In this document: piece by piece, positions 1 through 9,297 of the stretch
Layout: every line of letters begins with the position of its first letter
How positions within the stretch are numbered: position 1 is the stretch's first letter
Source of the DNA: Hyphococcus sp.
Lineage (GTDB): Bacteria > Pseudomonadota > Alphaproteobacteria > Caulobacterales > Parvularculaceae
Reading direction: 5' to 3'
DNA length: 64,000 nucleotides
Assembly: GCA_013002535.1 (NCBI GenBank)
Contig: JABDJK010000008.1
Coordinates: forward strand, 1 to 64,000
Program-made: the position numbers and the translations under genes
Notes under the pieces: model-generated
The model's database searches: none
The model's input: the letters and a program-made list of their open reading frames with translations, nothing else
What the model was told of the DNA's origin: nothing

Positions 1-127
1 GCGTGAATATGTATTCAGTCATCATTTTCTTTAGGCCAAACGGCGGCCTCGGTTGTTGTCTAACGCGGCGGTGCAGTTATAACCGTTCAAAATTTAAATG
101 AATAATTCGGAAAAGGCGTCTTGCACC

Positions 128-1321
128 ATGAACATCCACGAATATCAGGCCAAGCGCCTCTTAAAAGAATTTGGCGCGCCGATCTCTGAAGGCCGCGCAG
201 TTTATAAGGCGTCAGAGGCTGAAGCGGCGGCGAAAGAACTGCCGGGACCGCTTTATGTGGTGAAAGCGCAAATTCATGCGGGCGGACGCGGCAAGGGGAA
301 ATTCAAGGAATCGCAAGCGGGCGAGGGCGGCGGCGTGCGCCTTGCAAAATCAACCTCACAAGCCGCGCAGTATGCGAAAGAAATGCTGGGCGCGACCCTC
401 GTCACCAAACAGACTGGTGATGAAGGCAAACAAGTCAACACCATCTACATCGAAAACGGCTCGGACATTGAAACGGAGCTTTATCTCTCGGCGCTGGTCG
501 ATCGCGCCAACGGACAGGTCGCATTCATCGTCTCGACCGAAGGCGGCATGAATATCGAGGAAGTCGCCGAGGAAACGCCGGAAAAAATCGTCACTGTTCA
601 TGTTGATCCGGCTACAGGCTGCATGCCGCACCATGCGCGCGCGGTGGCGGCGGCGCTTGACCTCGACGGCGCGGCGGCGAAGCAATGTGGGAAGCTGATC
701 CCGCTTCTCTACAAAGCGTTTACGGAAAAAGACATGAGCCTTTTGGAGATCAATCCCCTCATCGTCACGAAAGGCGGCGATCTCCTGGTGCTCGACGCCA
801 AAATGGGTTTTGACCCAAACGCATTATTCCGTCATCAGAATATTCTGGAAATGCGCGACAAGTCCGAAGAAGACCCGATGGAATTAAAGGCGTCGGAATT
901 TGATCTATCCTACGTCAAACTGGACGGGAATATCGGCTGCATGGTGAACGGCGCTGGGCTCGCCATGTCGACCATGGACATTATCAAACATTATGGCGCC
1001 GAACCGGCGAATTTTCTTGATGTCGGCGGCGGCGCCACCAAAGAAAAAGTCACCGAAGCCTTTAAGATCATTACCACCGACCCTGCGGTGAAAGGCATTC
1101 TCGTCAATATTTTTGGCGGCATCATGCGCTGCGACGTTATCGCCGAGGGCATTGTTGCGGCGGTGAAGGAAGTCGGCCTTGACGATCCGCTGGTGGTGCG
1201 CCTTGAAGGCACCAATGTCGAAAAGGGCAAGGAAATATTGTCGAACTCCGGCCTGAAGATTACCGCCGCCGATGACCTGGAAGACGCCGCGCAAAAAGTC
1301 GTGAAAGCGGTGCAAGGGTAG
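128..1321 (+). CDS. sucC: Succinate-CoA ligase (ADP-forming), beta subunit
   Basis: TCA-cycle enzyme subunit that, with SucD, converts succinyl-CoA to succinate while phosphorylating ADP or GDP in the cytoplasm. The 397-residue product has the normal length. The N-terminal half is an ATP-grasp domain with the glycine-rich loop AGGRGKGKF at residues 51-59; the C-terminal half is the CoA-ligase fold with the GGGATKEKV stretch. An in-frame ATG 30 bases upstream would add ten residues, but MNIHEYQAK is the family's usual N-terminus, so the ATG at 128 is chosen. Unusually, sucD does not follow directly: it lies 4 kb downstream beyond six unrelated genes. The 127 bases before the start hold no gene. 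Confidence 0.97.
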   Translation: MNIHEYQAKRLLKEFGAPISEGRAVYKASEAEAAAKELPGPLYVVKAQIHAGGRGKGKFKESQAGEGGGVRLAKSTSQAAQYAKEMLGATLVTKQTGDEGKQVNTIYIENGSDIETELYLSALVDRANGQVAFIVSTEGGMNIEEVAEETPEKIVTVHVDPATGCMPHHARAVAAALDLDGAAAKQCGKLIPLLYKAFTEKDMSLLEINPLIVTKGGDLLVLDAKMGFDPNALFRHQNILEMRDKSEEDPMELKASEFDLSYVKLDGNIGCMVNGAGLAMSTMDIIKHYGAEPANFLDVGGGATKEKVTEAFKIITTDPAVKGILVNIFGGIMRCDVIAEGIVAAVKEVGLDDPLVVRLEGTNVEKGKEILSNSGLKITAADDLEDAAQKVVKAVQG

Positions 1322-1477
1322 GCTGACCCAAGCCACTCGGGAATGACCCGCGCGACCTGGTTTGCGAAGTAGTTAATAGAATTTTTTCGCGATGTGCGAT
1401 AAGTTAAGGGCGCGGCGCAGATTCCGGTAAGCTAGCGATACGCTGCGAGTGAAGAAGTTGTGTGGCGGGAGCGTTCG

Positions 1478-3223
1478 ATGGACCGGCATGAAATCATCGC
1501 AAAATTGAAGACGCCGAAATATTACTTGCCCATTGGCGGCGCGCTAATTCTACTTTTCGGCGCCATCGCGGCGATATTTCTTTTCTACGCTGGTTACGCC
1601 ATCGGCCGTTACGAAGTCGGCCCATTCAAAGATGCTCAGCGCGGTGAGTATAAAATTTTTGGAACGCGTCTTGAGGAAGCTGGTCGCGACGCCGTCAAAA
1701 CCGGTTGGCTGGAAAACACCGATCAACTGACCTCGATATTTTTCAAGCTCGACGTGTCAGCCGGTGAAATCCCGGTGTCGCGCGAAGGTTCGGGTGGCGG
1801 CATCACCTCGTTCGGCAATGATATATTGCTGGTTGCGCATACAGGCGAGATTTTTGCGATAGGCAGCGCAAGTGATTACCGCAAAGTGAATATCGCCAGG
1901 CCTGACACCGGCTATGAACAATACAAGGCCGCCGCCGAGGGGCGCTTTTCCCATTTGCGCCACGCCGTCCATTATTTTCGCGTCAATGATATTCTCCATA
2001 TTGATGAGGGCCAATTGCGCGGGCTGGCGCTGTCATACACTTACTGGGATGACGCCGAGAGCTGTTACGGCAATGCGGTCTCATTCCTGCCAATCGATAA
2101 TTCGGTTTCATCCATCGATCACGTAACGGCCAGCGCCGATGATTGGCGCGAAATTTTCAGAACATCGCCTTGCCTTCCCTTGAAAGAACGGGTGCGCGCC
2201 ATGGAAGGCCACATGGCCGGCGGGCGCATGGCGTTTCGGGCGCCGGCGTCGCTGTTTTTGACAAGCGGCGAATATCACTGGGATGGCATCTTTGCGCCGG
2301 AAGCTCTATCGCCCGTCAGAGACGCCGATTACGGCAAAGTTATCGAAATCGATCTGGCGTCCGGGGATGCCCGGCACGTGTCCCTCGGCCACCGCAACAT
2401 GCAAGGGATTTTATTCGAGCCTGACGGCGACCTCTGGGTCGTTGAACATGGCGAGCGCGGCGGCGATGAGCTAAACCTCATTGTCGATGGCGCCGATTAT
2501 GGCTGGCCGCGCGAGACCTTGGGTACGCAATATTCCGGCCTGCCATTGCCGAACATTGTCTCCTACGGACGCCACAATACATTTCAGGAGCCTGCCTATG
2601 CATGGCTTCCGTCGATCGCGACGTCGAACATGACGTTGATCGAAAACTTCCATGAAAGCTGGGACGGTGATTTTCTGGTGGCGTCGCTCGCCGGGCAGAA
2701 GCTCGTTCGTGTGCGGGTCCGGGACAATAGCGTGCAATTCGCCGAAGAGATCGAAGTGGGCCAACGCATCCGCTATGTTCATCAGCATAATGATGGCCGC
2801 ATCGTCATGTGGACCGACGATCACTATATTGCATTTCTTGAGCCGGCGCGGGTCGATGCAACGCAAGAATTTATTGAGAGCTTTATTGCAAGCGCCGAAT
2901 GGGAAGGATCAGTTAAGACCGCGCTCCAGGATGCCGTAGCAGAATGCGGCCTTTGCCATTCCTTCCGCCCGGACGAGCATCGCGCCGGACCCGCCCTTGG
3001 GGCCATTGCCGAGACCCGTATCGGGGCGACGAACTGGGACGGGTACAGCGCGGCGATGGCGAGCAAATCCGGAAAATGGGACCAGGAAACGCTGGCCGCG
3101 TTTCTCGATAATCCTGACGCCGTGGTTCCAGGCACGTCCATGCCGGATCCAGCGCTTGATGACCCGGCGACGCGCGAAGCCATGGCGGAATTACTGCTGG
3201 CCATCCGCAATCACATCGAATAA
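1478..3223 (+). CDS. Membrane-anchored PQQ-type sugar dehydrogenase fused to cytochrome c
   Basis: Probable periplasmic soluble-glucose/sorbosone-dehydrogenase-type beta-propeller oxidoreductase with its own electron acceptor. Visible parts of the 581 residues: basic N-terminus, one membrane helix at about 17-41, a propeller domain with the family signature HGERGGDELN followed by YGWP, and a C-terminal cytochrome c domain with CGLCH at 490-494 and a likely axial Met near 555 in GTSMPDP. The ATG at 1478 is preceded by GGCGGGA; a GTG at 1460 is a weaker alternative. Substrate is not predictable, and PQQ use is inferred from family membership. The gene sits between sucC and a thioesterase gene and starts the block that splits sucC from sucD. 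Confidence 0.8.
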   Translation: MDRHEIIAKLKTPKYYLPIGGALILLFGAIAAIFLFYAGYAIGRYEVGPFKDAQRGEYKIFGTRLEEAGRDAVKTGWLENTDQLTSIFFKLDVSAGEIPVSREGSGGGITSFGNDILLVAHTGEIFAIGSASDYRKVNIARPDTGYEQYKAAAEGRFSHLRHAVHYFRVNDILHIDEGQLRGLALSYTYWDDAESCYGNAVSFLPIDNSVSSIDHVTASADDWREIFRTSPCLPLKERVRAMEGHMAGGRMAFRAPASLFLTSGEYHWDGIFAPEALSPVRDADYGKVIEIDLASGDARHVSLGHRNMQGILFEPDGDLWVVEHGERGGDELNLIVDGADYGWPRETLGTQYSGLPLPNIVSYGRHNTFQEPAYAWLPSIATSNMTLIENFHESWDGDFLVASLAGQKLVRVRVRDNSVQFAEEIEVGQRIRYVHQHNDGRIVMWTDDHYIAFLEPARVDATQEFIESFIASAEWEGSVKTALQDAVAECGLCHSFRPDEHRAGPALGAIAETRIGATNWDGYSAAMASKSGKWDQETLAAFLDNPDAVVPGTSMPDPALDDPATREAMAELLLAIRNHIE

Positions 3224-3233
3224 ATCGGCTCCC

Positions 3234-3650
3234 ATGTCCGATTTCAATTTCACGCACCCGTTGCGGGTTCGCTGGGCCGAATGCGATGCGCAAGGCATCG
3301 TCTTCAACGTCAATTACTTTCTCTATTTCGATGTCGCTATGACGGAGTATTTGCGCAACCTCGGCGCCTTGACGGAAATTTTTGAAGAATTTTTCACGGT
3401 TCACGCTGAAGCCGATTACAAGGCGCCGGCGCGGTTTGATGAAGAGTTGGAGATCGGCGTTCGCTGCGCTAATCTCGGCCGGACATCAATGACCCTCGCC
3501 ACAGAAATTCGCCGCGGCGACGAAATCCTGACGACCGGCAAGTTGGTTTATGTCCATGCGGATTCAAAAAGCCGGGAGAAATCGCCCTTGCCGGATAAAT
3601 TCGCCGCAGCCATTCTGGCGCATGAAAATACGCCGCCGGAGCGCACATGA
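3234..3650 (+). CDS. Acyl-CoA thioesterase, hotdog fold (4HBT/YbgC-like)
   Basis: Small 138-residue hotdog-fold protein likely to hydrolyse acyl-CoA thioesters in the cytoplasm. The N-terminal motif VRWAECDAQGIVFNVNY is the 4HBT active-site signature (Asp in AECDAQG plus the following Val-Asn-Tyr). The start ATG at 3234 lies 10 bases after the stop of the dehydrogenase gene; a longer in-frame reading begins inside that gene and lacks family similarity. Its stop overlaps the start of the cupin gene (ATGATG/TGA), so the two are probably translationally coupled. A second, separate YbgC homologue sits in the tol cluster at 53176, so this one is not the tol-linked protein. Confidence 0.82.
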   Translation: MSDFNFTHPLRVRWAECDAQGIVFNVNYFLYFDVAMTEYLRNLGALTEIFEEFFTVHAEADYKAPARFDEELEIGVRCANLGRTSMTLATEIRRGDEILTTGKLVYVHADSKSREKSPLPDKFAAAILAHENTPPERT

Positions 3651-4012
3651 TGCGAAAAATAAACATCCCGTCATCGTTTGATAAAATACCCGAACCGTGG
3701 TCGCCGCATGTTGCCGCCAAGGTAAACGGCCAGGAAGTGCGCCTCGCAAAAATCGATGGCGCATTCGAATGGCATTCCCATGACGGTGTCGATGAAGCAT
3801 TTTTTGTCATCAAAGGCGGGTTCAACATGCGCTTTCGCGACAAAGATGTCGCCATGGGCGAGGGCGATATGATTGTCGTCCCCGCTGGCGTTGAGCACAT
3901 GCCCGATGCGCAAAATGGCGAATGCTGGATCATGATGATCGAGAACGCCGGCACGGTAAACACTGGCGATATTGTCTCCGAGCGGACGAAGACAGATTTG
4001 CCGGAGTTATAG
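3647..4012 (+). CDS. Cupin-domain protein
   Basis: 121-residue single-domain cupin. The first cupin motif is visible as WHSHDGVDEAFFVIKG (two His and a Glu as metal ligands), and the second as EGDMIVVPAGVEHMP with the last metal-binding His. Such proteins are small metalloenzymes or binding proteins; no substrate can be inferred. The start overlaps the thioesterase stop by four bases, and the next gene begins about 28 bases on, so the three plus-strand genes probably form one transcript with the dehydrogenase. Confidence 0.8.
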   Translation: MMRKINIPSSFDKIPEPWSPHVAAKVNGQEVRLAKIDGAFEWHSHDGVDEAFFVIKGGFNMRFRDKDVAMGEGDMIVVPAGVEHMPDAQNGECWIMMIENAGTVNTGDIVSERTKTDLPEL

Positions 4013-4039
4013 TTGAGCGCCAATAGTTTGGAGCGCCTT

Positions 4040-4582
4040 ATGCGCAAAATCTGTTATCATGTGGCGACGACGCTCGACGGATTTATCGCGCGTGCGGACG
4101 GATCGATCGATGGATTTCTTCCCGGCGGCGATCACGTGGAAGACTACCAATCATCGCTGGCCGAATATGACACCGTCATTATGGGTCGGTGCACTTATGA
4201 ATTCGGGTATGATTATGGATTGGAGCCTGGCGCGCGCGCCTATCCGCACATGCAGCACTACATTTTTTCGCGCACGCTCAATGTTGAGGCAGCCGAAGGC
4301 GTGCATATTGTCGGTGAAAATTGGTTAGAGAAAATTGATGACCTGCGAAATGGCGAAGGCGCCGACATTTATCTGTGCGGCGGTTCGGTTTTTGCGGGAT
4401 GGCTGCTGGATCAACGACGGGTGGATCGTTTGAAGTTGAAACTCAATCCGGTCGTTTTCGGCGCTGGTCTGAAATTGTTCTCAACTGAAAAAACGAACTT
4501 CGCAGGTTTCAAGCTGACAAATGTCAAGCGATATGAAAGCGGCGTCATGCTGCTCGATTATGAGTTAACCGGGAACAGATGA
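4040..4582 (+). CDS. Dihydrofolate reductase-like protein (RibD C-terminal family)
   Basis: 180-residue protein of the DHFR/RibD C-terminal superfamily, probably an NADPH-dependent reductase. Visible features: VATTLDGFIAR at the N-terminus, DTVIMGRCTYE in the middle, and LCGGSVFAGWLL, the nucleotide-binding Gly-Gly motif. The start ATG at 4040 has GGAG at 4030-4033; a TTG at 4013 directly after the cupin stop would extend the protein by nine residues and is less likely. This family (often called YyaP/YwjB-like) is usually uncharacterised and should not be taken as the housekeeping DHFR. Confidence 0.8.
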   Translation: MRKICYHVATTLDGFIARADGSIDGFLPGGDHVEDYQSSLAEYDTVIMGRCTYEFGYDYGLEPGARAYPHMQHYIFSRTLNVEAAEGVHIVGENWLEKIDDLRNGEGADIYLCGGSVFAGWLLDQRRVDRLKLKLNPVVFGAGLKLFSTEKTNFAGFKLTNVKRYESGVMLLDYELTGNR

Positions 4583-4612
4583 GGCTGCGAACGCCACCGA
4601 ATATCTCTTTGA

Positions 4613-4828
4613 TCACTTATGGTGCAGCCATATCCATGCAAAAACCAATAACGCAATGACAACGCCTTCATAGGGGCATAGATTACCGACGCGATAAAAG
4701 GGAAGGTATTGATCCAATCCATGGCGATCGATGATAAATTCAGCGACCAGAATCCAGGCGATAAAGAATACGCCGAGGCTCGCGAACTTTACGATAAACG
4801 GGAGTTGGTCGAAGGTGATTTCCGTCAT
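4613..4828 (-). CDS. Small two-helix membrane protein, unknown function
   Basis: 71-residue protein with two hydrophobic segments, at about residues 10-31 and 54-68, ending in LHHK. I do not recognise the family. The start is supported by AGGAAG (minus strand) about eight bases before the ATG. It is divergent from the MerR regulator at 4880, with only 51 bases between them, and its start region overlaps an open frame upstream of that regulator, which argues that the regulator begins downstream. Gene placement suggests it could be the regulator's target. Confidence 0.55.
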   Translation of the reverse strand: MTEITFDQLPFIVKFASLGVFFIAWILVAEFIIDRHGLDQYLPFYRVGNLCPYEGVVIALLVFAWIWLHHK

Positions 4829-4858
4829 GGGTCAAGACTTCCTAATAGCGACAAAGCC

Positions 4859-4892
4859 GTCCTGCCAGGTCAAGCGCACTTGAAGTCAAGAG
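4859..4892 (-). promoter_or_regulatory. Possible MerR-type operator/promoter
   Basis: The divergent region contains a dyad TCAAG-N4-CTTGA at 4870-4883. On the minus strand it is preceded by a -35-like TTGACT, with the dyad in a 19-base spacer, the architecture of MerR-family promoters, and it would fire toward the small membrane protein gene. The matching -10 (CAGGAC) is poor. The dyad overlaps the assumed TTG start of the regulator, so autoregulation is possible. Confidence 0.35.
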
Positions 4893-5251
4893 CGGCCCGC
4901 GGGCTTTCTATCGGCGAGCTTGCAAAACGCGCAGGCGTTCGCCCGTCGGCAATCCGCTATTACGAAGCCGAAGGGATTATGCCGGCGCCGTCGCGCGTTT
5001 CCGGTCGTCGCATATACGCGAACGCCGATGCTGAGCGCCTTATGAAAATCGTTGCGGCACGCCATCTCGGATTTTCTATCGGCGATTTGCGGGCGCTGAA
5101 GAATGCTACTGCCGCGGACCTAAAAAGTGCGGCGCAGATGCGCGCAAGCCAACTACGCCAAACGATTTCAGCGCTCGCCGACAATGCGGCGCGCCTCGAC
5201 GGCCTCGCGTATTGTCGGTGCGATGACGGAGAGCCTTGTGTTCTGACCTAG
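4880..5251 (+). CDS. MerR-family transcriptional regulator
   Basis: 123-residue regulator with an N-terminal winged-helix domain beginning GLSIGELAKRAGV and continuing SAIRYYEAEGIMPAPSR, which is the MerR recognition region, then a coiled dimerisation helix and a short tail with three cysteines (C-R-C then a Cys six positions on). No in-frame ATG lies close to the domain. TTG at 4880 is chosen because it leaves a normal-length N-terminus, follows an AGGT at 4867-4870, and avoids the divergent small gene; an upstream start at 4709 would add a 57-residue stretch of unlike composition. It is not the SoxR of the window (13648), and the Cys spacing differs from SoxR. Confidence 0.7.
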   Translation: MKSRAARGLSIGELAKRAGVRPSAIRYYEAEGIMPAPSRVSGRRIYANADAERLMKIVAARHLGFSIGDLRALKNATAADLKSAAQMRASQLRQTISALADNAARLDGLAYCRCDDGEPCVLT

Positions 5252-5333
5252 ACCAAGCGAGGCGGTTGCCGAACGCAGCAGTGACCTTTAAGACCGTCCA
5301 AAATCTTCGACCACGCAATCCAGGCGCACCTTT

Positions 5334-6233
5334 ATGTCCATCCTCATCGACAAGAACACCAAAGTCATTTGTCAGGGCATGACCGGCTCAACCGGGACAT
5401 TCCATACCGAACAGGCGATCGCCTATGGCACCAAGATGACGGCGGGCGTAACGCCGGGCAAAGGCGGCCAGACCTGGAAAGGCGGAGAGGCGGCGAACGG
5501 CGCGGAATTGCCAATTTTCGACACCGTCGCTGAGGCTCGCGACAAGGTCGGGGCCGATGCGTCCGTGATTTACGTGCCGCCGCCCTTTGCTGCGGATTCC
5601 ATTCTTGAAGCGGTCGCGGCAGAAATCCCTCTTGTGATCTGCATCACCGAAGGGATTCCGGTGCAAGATATGGTGACGGTCAAGCGCGCATTGTGCGGAA
5701 CCAAGACCCGGCTCATTGGCCCGAATTGTCCGGGCGTCATAACGCCCGATGAATGCAAAATCGGGATCATGCCCGGCCACATCCACCGCAAGGGCCATGT
5801 CGGGATTATCTCACGATCAGGCACGCTCACCTATGAGGCGGTGCATCAGACCACCATGGCCGGGCTCGGTCAGTCGACTTGCGTTGGCATTGGCGGCGAC
5901 CCGGTCAAAGGGACAGACTTTATCGAAGTCCTCGACCTGTTCCTCCATGATGATGACACTCATTCCATCATCATGATTGGTGAAATTGGCGGCTCAGCAG
6001 AAGCGGACGCCGCGCGTTTTCTGGCCGATCATGAAATCAAAAAGCCGACTGTCGGATTTATCGCCGGGGTTACCGCGCCGCCGGGCCGGCGGATGGGCCA
6101 TGCTGGCGCGCTCGTTTCGGGCGCGGATGATACGGCGGCGGCAAAAATTGAGGCGCTGAAGGCCGCCGGGGTCGCAGTTTCGCCGACGCCCGCCGCCATG
6201 GGACGCACGCTTGTCGAAATTCTCAAAAAATAA
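5334..6233 (+). CDS. sucD: Succinate-CoA ligase (ADP-forming), alpha subunit
   Basis: Partner of SucC; it binds CoA and carries the phosphohistidine intermediate. The 299 residues have the usual length. The CoA-binding Rossmann domain opens with [21 protein letters not shown], and the GHAGALVSG motif puts the active-site His at about 256. ATG at 5334 matches the family N-terminus. It lies 82 bases after the MerR regulator and about 100 bases before sucA, so it probably joins the sucA-sucB-lpd transcription unit rather than that of sucC. Confidence 0.97.
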   Translation: MSILIDKNTKVICQGMTGSTGTFHTEQAIAYGTKMTAGVTPGKGGQTWKGGEAANGAELPIFDTVAEARDKVGADASVIYVPPPFAADSILEAVAAEIPLVICITEGIPVQDMVTVKRALCGTKTRLIGPNCPGVITPDECKIGIMPGHIHRKGHVGIISRSGTLTYEAVHQTTMAGLGQSTCVGIGGDPVKGTDFIEVLDLFLHDDDTHSIIMIGEIGGSAEADAARFLADHEIKKPTVGFIAGVTAPPGRRMGHAGALVSGADDTAAAKIEALKAAGVAVSPTPAAMGRTLVEILKK

Positions 6234-6336
6234 ATCATGTATATGCTACAATCATGCTGTTTTGTGATTGAAACGGCGTCCAGTTGGCGTATCTACATCG
6301 ACTATCGCTGAACGCTAGAATTTGTCGGGTTTACCT

Positions 6337-9288
6337 ATGGCGGATGACGGGCCTCCCCCCGGATCGGGACGAGACATTGACGAGGGGATATTTTCGTCCG
6401 GCAACGCAGAATATCTTGAAAGCCTCTTTGATCAATTCCTGAAAAATCCGAATTCGGTCTCGCCCGAATGGCGGGCGTTTTTCGAATATGAGGGCGGTCC
6501 CGCAAACGGCGCGGCCTACGCCGAAGGACCGAGCTGGGCGCGCGAAGACTGGCCGCCAAAACAAAATGGTGAACTCACCGCCGCCATGGACGGCAATTGG
6601 GGTGCCGTCGAGAACGACATCAAAGGCAAGATTGAAAAGCGTCAACCATCGGCCGATTCCGATTACGTTCAGCAAGCGACGAAGGATTCGCTGCACGCAT
6701 TGATGTTAATCCGCGCCTATCGCATTCGCGGTCATCTTATCGCTGATCTTGACCCGTTGGGTTTGCAACACACAGACGTCCACCCGGAACTTGATCCGGC
6801 GACGCTTGGGTTCACGGAAGCCGATTACGACCGACCGATTTTTCTTGATCATGTCTTAGGGATGGAGACCGCGACGCTGCGCGAAATCCTCGCCATCTTG
6901 CGTCGCACTTATTGCGGCACGTTTGCTGTCGAGTTCATGCACATCACCAATCCGGAGCAGAAAGCCTGGCTGCAGCAAAGAATTGAAGGTCAGGACAAGG
7001 ACATTTCGTTTACGCGGCAAGGCAAACGCGCGATCTTGAAAAAATTGATCGAGGCGGAAGGCTTTGAGAATTTTCTCAATACCAAATACACCGGCACAAA
7101 GCGCTTCGGCCTCGACGGCGCCGAAGCCATGGTGCCGGCGCTTGAACAAATCATCAAACGCGGCGGCGCATTAGGCGTTAAAGAAATCATTTTCGGCATG
7201 CCGCACCGCGGACGCTTGAATGTGCTGGCGGCGGTGATGGGCAAGCCCTACCATCATATCTTTCATGAGTTTCATGGCGGCTCGGTTACGCCGGAAGACA
7301 TTGGCGGGTCCGGTGACGTTAAATATCACCTTGGCGCTTCGTCCGACCGGGAATTTGACGGCAACACAGTCCACCTGTCGTTGACCGCAAACCCGTCGCA
7401 TCTGGAAGCGGTAAACCCGGTGGTGCTCGGCAAGGCGCGCTCCAAACAGGACCGGATTGAAGCGCCAAATCTCGACACACCGCGCACCCATGTTTTGCCG
7501 CTGTTGCTGCACGGCGATGCGGCGTTTGCAGGTCAGGGGATCGTTGCCGAATGTTTCGGTCTTTCCGGTCTTCGCGGCTATTCCACCGGCGGGACCATTC
7601 ACTTCATCGTCAACAACCAAATTGGCTTTACGACGAGCCCGCAATTTGCGCGCTCTTCGCCCTATCCGTCTGATGTTGCGAAAATGGTCGAAGCGCCAAT
7701 CTTCCACGTCAATGGCGACGACCCGGAAGCGGTGGTGCACGCGGCAAAAATTGCGACGGAATTCCGCCAGCAATTCGGCGCCGACGTTGTCATTGACATG
7801 TTCTGCTATCGCCGGTTTGGCCACAATGAAGGCGACGAGCCGAACTTTACGCAGCCGCGTATGTACCAGAAAATCAAAAATCAGCTGTCTAGCCGGGAAA
7901 TTTATTCAAAAAGGCTCGTTGACGAGGGCCTCATCACCGCAAAAGACGGCGAAGATGAGCGCTTGCGCTTTCGTGATTTTTTGCAAAATGAATTTGATGC
8001 TGCGGGAGCCTTCAAACCGAACAAAGCGGACTGGCTCGACGGGCAATGGTCTGGCTTCGTGCAACCCATTGACGATGACCGGCGCGGCGACACTGCGGTG
8101 GAGATTGAAACGCTGAAACAGATCGGCGAAGCACTGACGACTTATCCCGACAATTTCAAAATCCACAAAACGCTGGCGCGGATCATCGATCAAAAGGCCA
8201 AGAACTTTAAAAAAGGCGCCAATCTCGACTGGGCGACGGCGGAAGCGCTGGCGTTCGGGACGTTAATCCAGGATGGCTTTGGCGTGCGCCTCTCCGGGCA
8301 GGATTCGCGCCGCGGCACCTTCTCACAACGTCATGCTGTGTTCATTGATCAAAAAACGGAGAATACCTATACGCCGCTCCGTCACCTGGCGGACGCGAAT
8401 GCTACTTTCGAGGTTCATGATTCAAACCTCTCTGAATTTGCGGTGATGGGTTTTGAATATGGCTACTCCCTGGCCAACCCAAAATTTCTTGTCCTTTGGG
8501 AAGGTCAGTTCGGCGATTTCGTGAACGGCGCCCAGATTATCATTGATCAGTTTATTTCGTCGGGCGAGCGCAAATGGCTTCGCATGTGCGGGCTGGTGCT
8601 GCTTTTGCCCCATGGCTATGAGGGGCAGGGCCCTGAGCACTCGTCGGCGCGGCTGGAGCGTTTCCTCCAACTTTGCGCCCAGGACAATATGCAGGTTGCG
8701 AACTGCACGACGCCGGCTAACTATTTTCATATTTTGCGGCGGCAAATGCGCCGGAATTTCCGCAAGCCGCTCATTTTGATGACGCCGAAATCATTGTTGC
8801 GTCACAAGCGCGCCGTATCGACGCTGGAGGAAATGGGGCCGGGATCATCTTTCCATCGGGTCCTCTGGGATGATGCGGAATATCGGCCCGGGTCTTCGGT
8901 GAAACTTGTTTCGGATGCAAAAATCAAGCGCGTCGTCTTGTGTTCCGGTAAAGTCTTTTACGACCTCTTCGAAGAACGGGAAAATCGCGGCCGCGATGAT
9001 ATCTATCTGATGCGGGTGGAACAGCTCTACCCTTTCCCGGCGCATTCCCTGATCAAGGAGTTGCAGCGTTTCAAACATGCTGAGATGATCTGGTGTCAGG
9101 AAGAACCGAAAAATATGGGGGCGTGGTTCTTTATGGAGCCGAACCTTGAATGGACACTCCAGCAAATTGGCGCGAAGCACAAGCGCGCGAAATATGCGGG
9201 CCGCGCTGCGTCTGCGTCACCGGCGACGGGTTTGATGAGTCGTCATTTGGAAGAACTGGAACAGCTTCTCGAGGAAGCATTGGGATAG
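6337..9288 (+). CDS. sucA: 2-oxoglutarate dehydrogenase E1 component
   Basis: Thiamine-diphosphate E1 of the 2-oxoglutarate dehydrogenase complex; it decarboxylates 2-oxoglutarate and succinylates the E2 lipoyl group. About 983 residues, normal for the family. The N-terminus carries the E2-binding motif NAEYLESLFDQFLKNP, followed by IRAYRIRGHL, the HRGRLNVLA and RFGHNEGDEP motifs of the ThDP-binding half, and the C-terminal transketolase-like domain with LLPHGYEGQGPEHSSARLERFLQL. ATG at 6337 is preferred; a TTG at 6322 would add five residues and no strong Shine-Dalgarno decides between them. sucB follows after a 99-base gap that holds an inverted repeat. Confidence 0.97.
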   Translation: MADDGPPPGSGRDIDEGIFSSGNAEYLESLFDQFLKNPNSVSPEWRAFFEYEGGPANGAAYAEGPSWAREDWPPKQNGELTAAMDGNWGAVENDIKGKIEKRQPSADSDYVQQATKDSLHALMLIRAYRIRGHLIADLDPLGLQHTDVHPELDPATLGFTEADYDRPIFLDHVLGMETATLREILAILRRTYCGTFAVEFMHITNPEQKAWLQQRIEGQDKDISFTRQGKRAILKKLIEAEGFENFLNTKYTGTKRFGLDGAEAMVPALEQIIKRGGALGVKEIIFGMPHRGRLNVLAAVMGKPYHHIFHEFHGGSVTPEDIGGSGDVKYHLGASSDREFDGNTVHLSLTANPSHLEAVNPVVLGKARSKQDRIEAPNLDTPRTHVLPLLLHGDAAFAGQGIVAECFGLSGLRGYSTGGTIHFIVNNQIGFTTSPQFARSSPYPSDVAKMVEAPIFHVNGDDPEAVVHAAKIATEFRQQFGADVVIDMFCYRRFGHNEGDEPNFTQPRMYQKIKNQLSSREIYSKRLVDEGLITAKDGEDERLRFRDFLQNEFDAAGAFKPNKADWLDGQWSGFVQPIDDDRRGDTAVEIETLKQIGEALTTYPDNFKIHKTLARIIDQKAKNFKKGANLDWATAEALAFGTLIQDGFGVRLSGQDSRRGTFSQRHAVFIDQKTENTYTPLRHLADANATFEVHDSNLSEFAVMGFEYGYSLANPKFLVLWEGQFGDFVNGAQIIIDQFISSGERKWLRMCGLVLLLPHGYEGQGPEHSSARLERFLQLCAQDNMQVANCTTPANYFHILRRQMRRNFRKPLILMTPKSLLRHKRAVSTLEEMGPGSSFHRVLWDDAEYRPGSSVKLVSDAKIKRVVLCSGKVFYDLFEERENRGRDDIYLMRVEQLYPFPAHSLIKELQRFKHAEMIWCQEEPKNMGAWFFMEPNLEWTLQQIGAKHKRAKYAGRAASASPATGLMSRHLEELEQLLEEALG

Positions 9289-9297
9289 AAAGACAAT

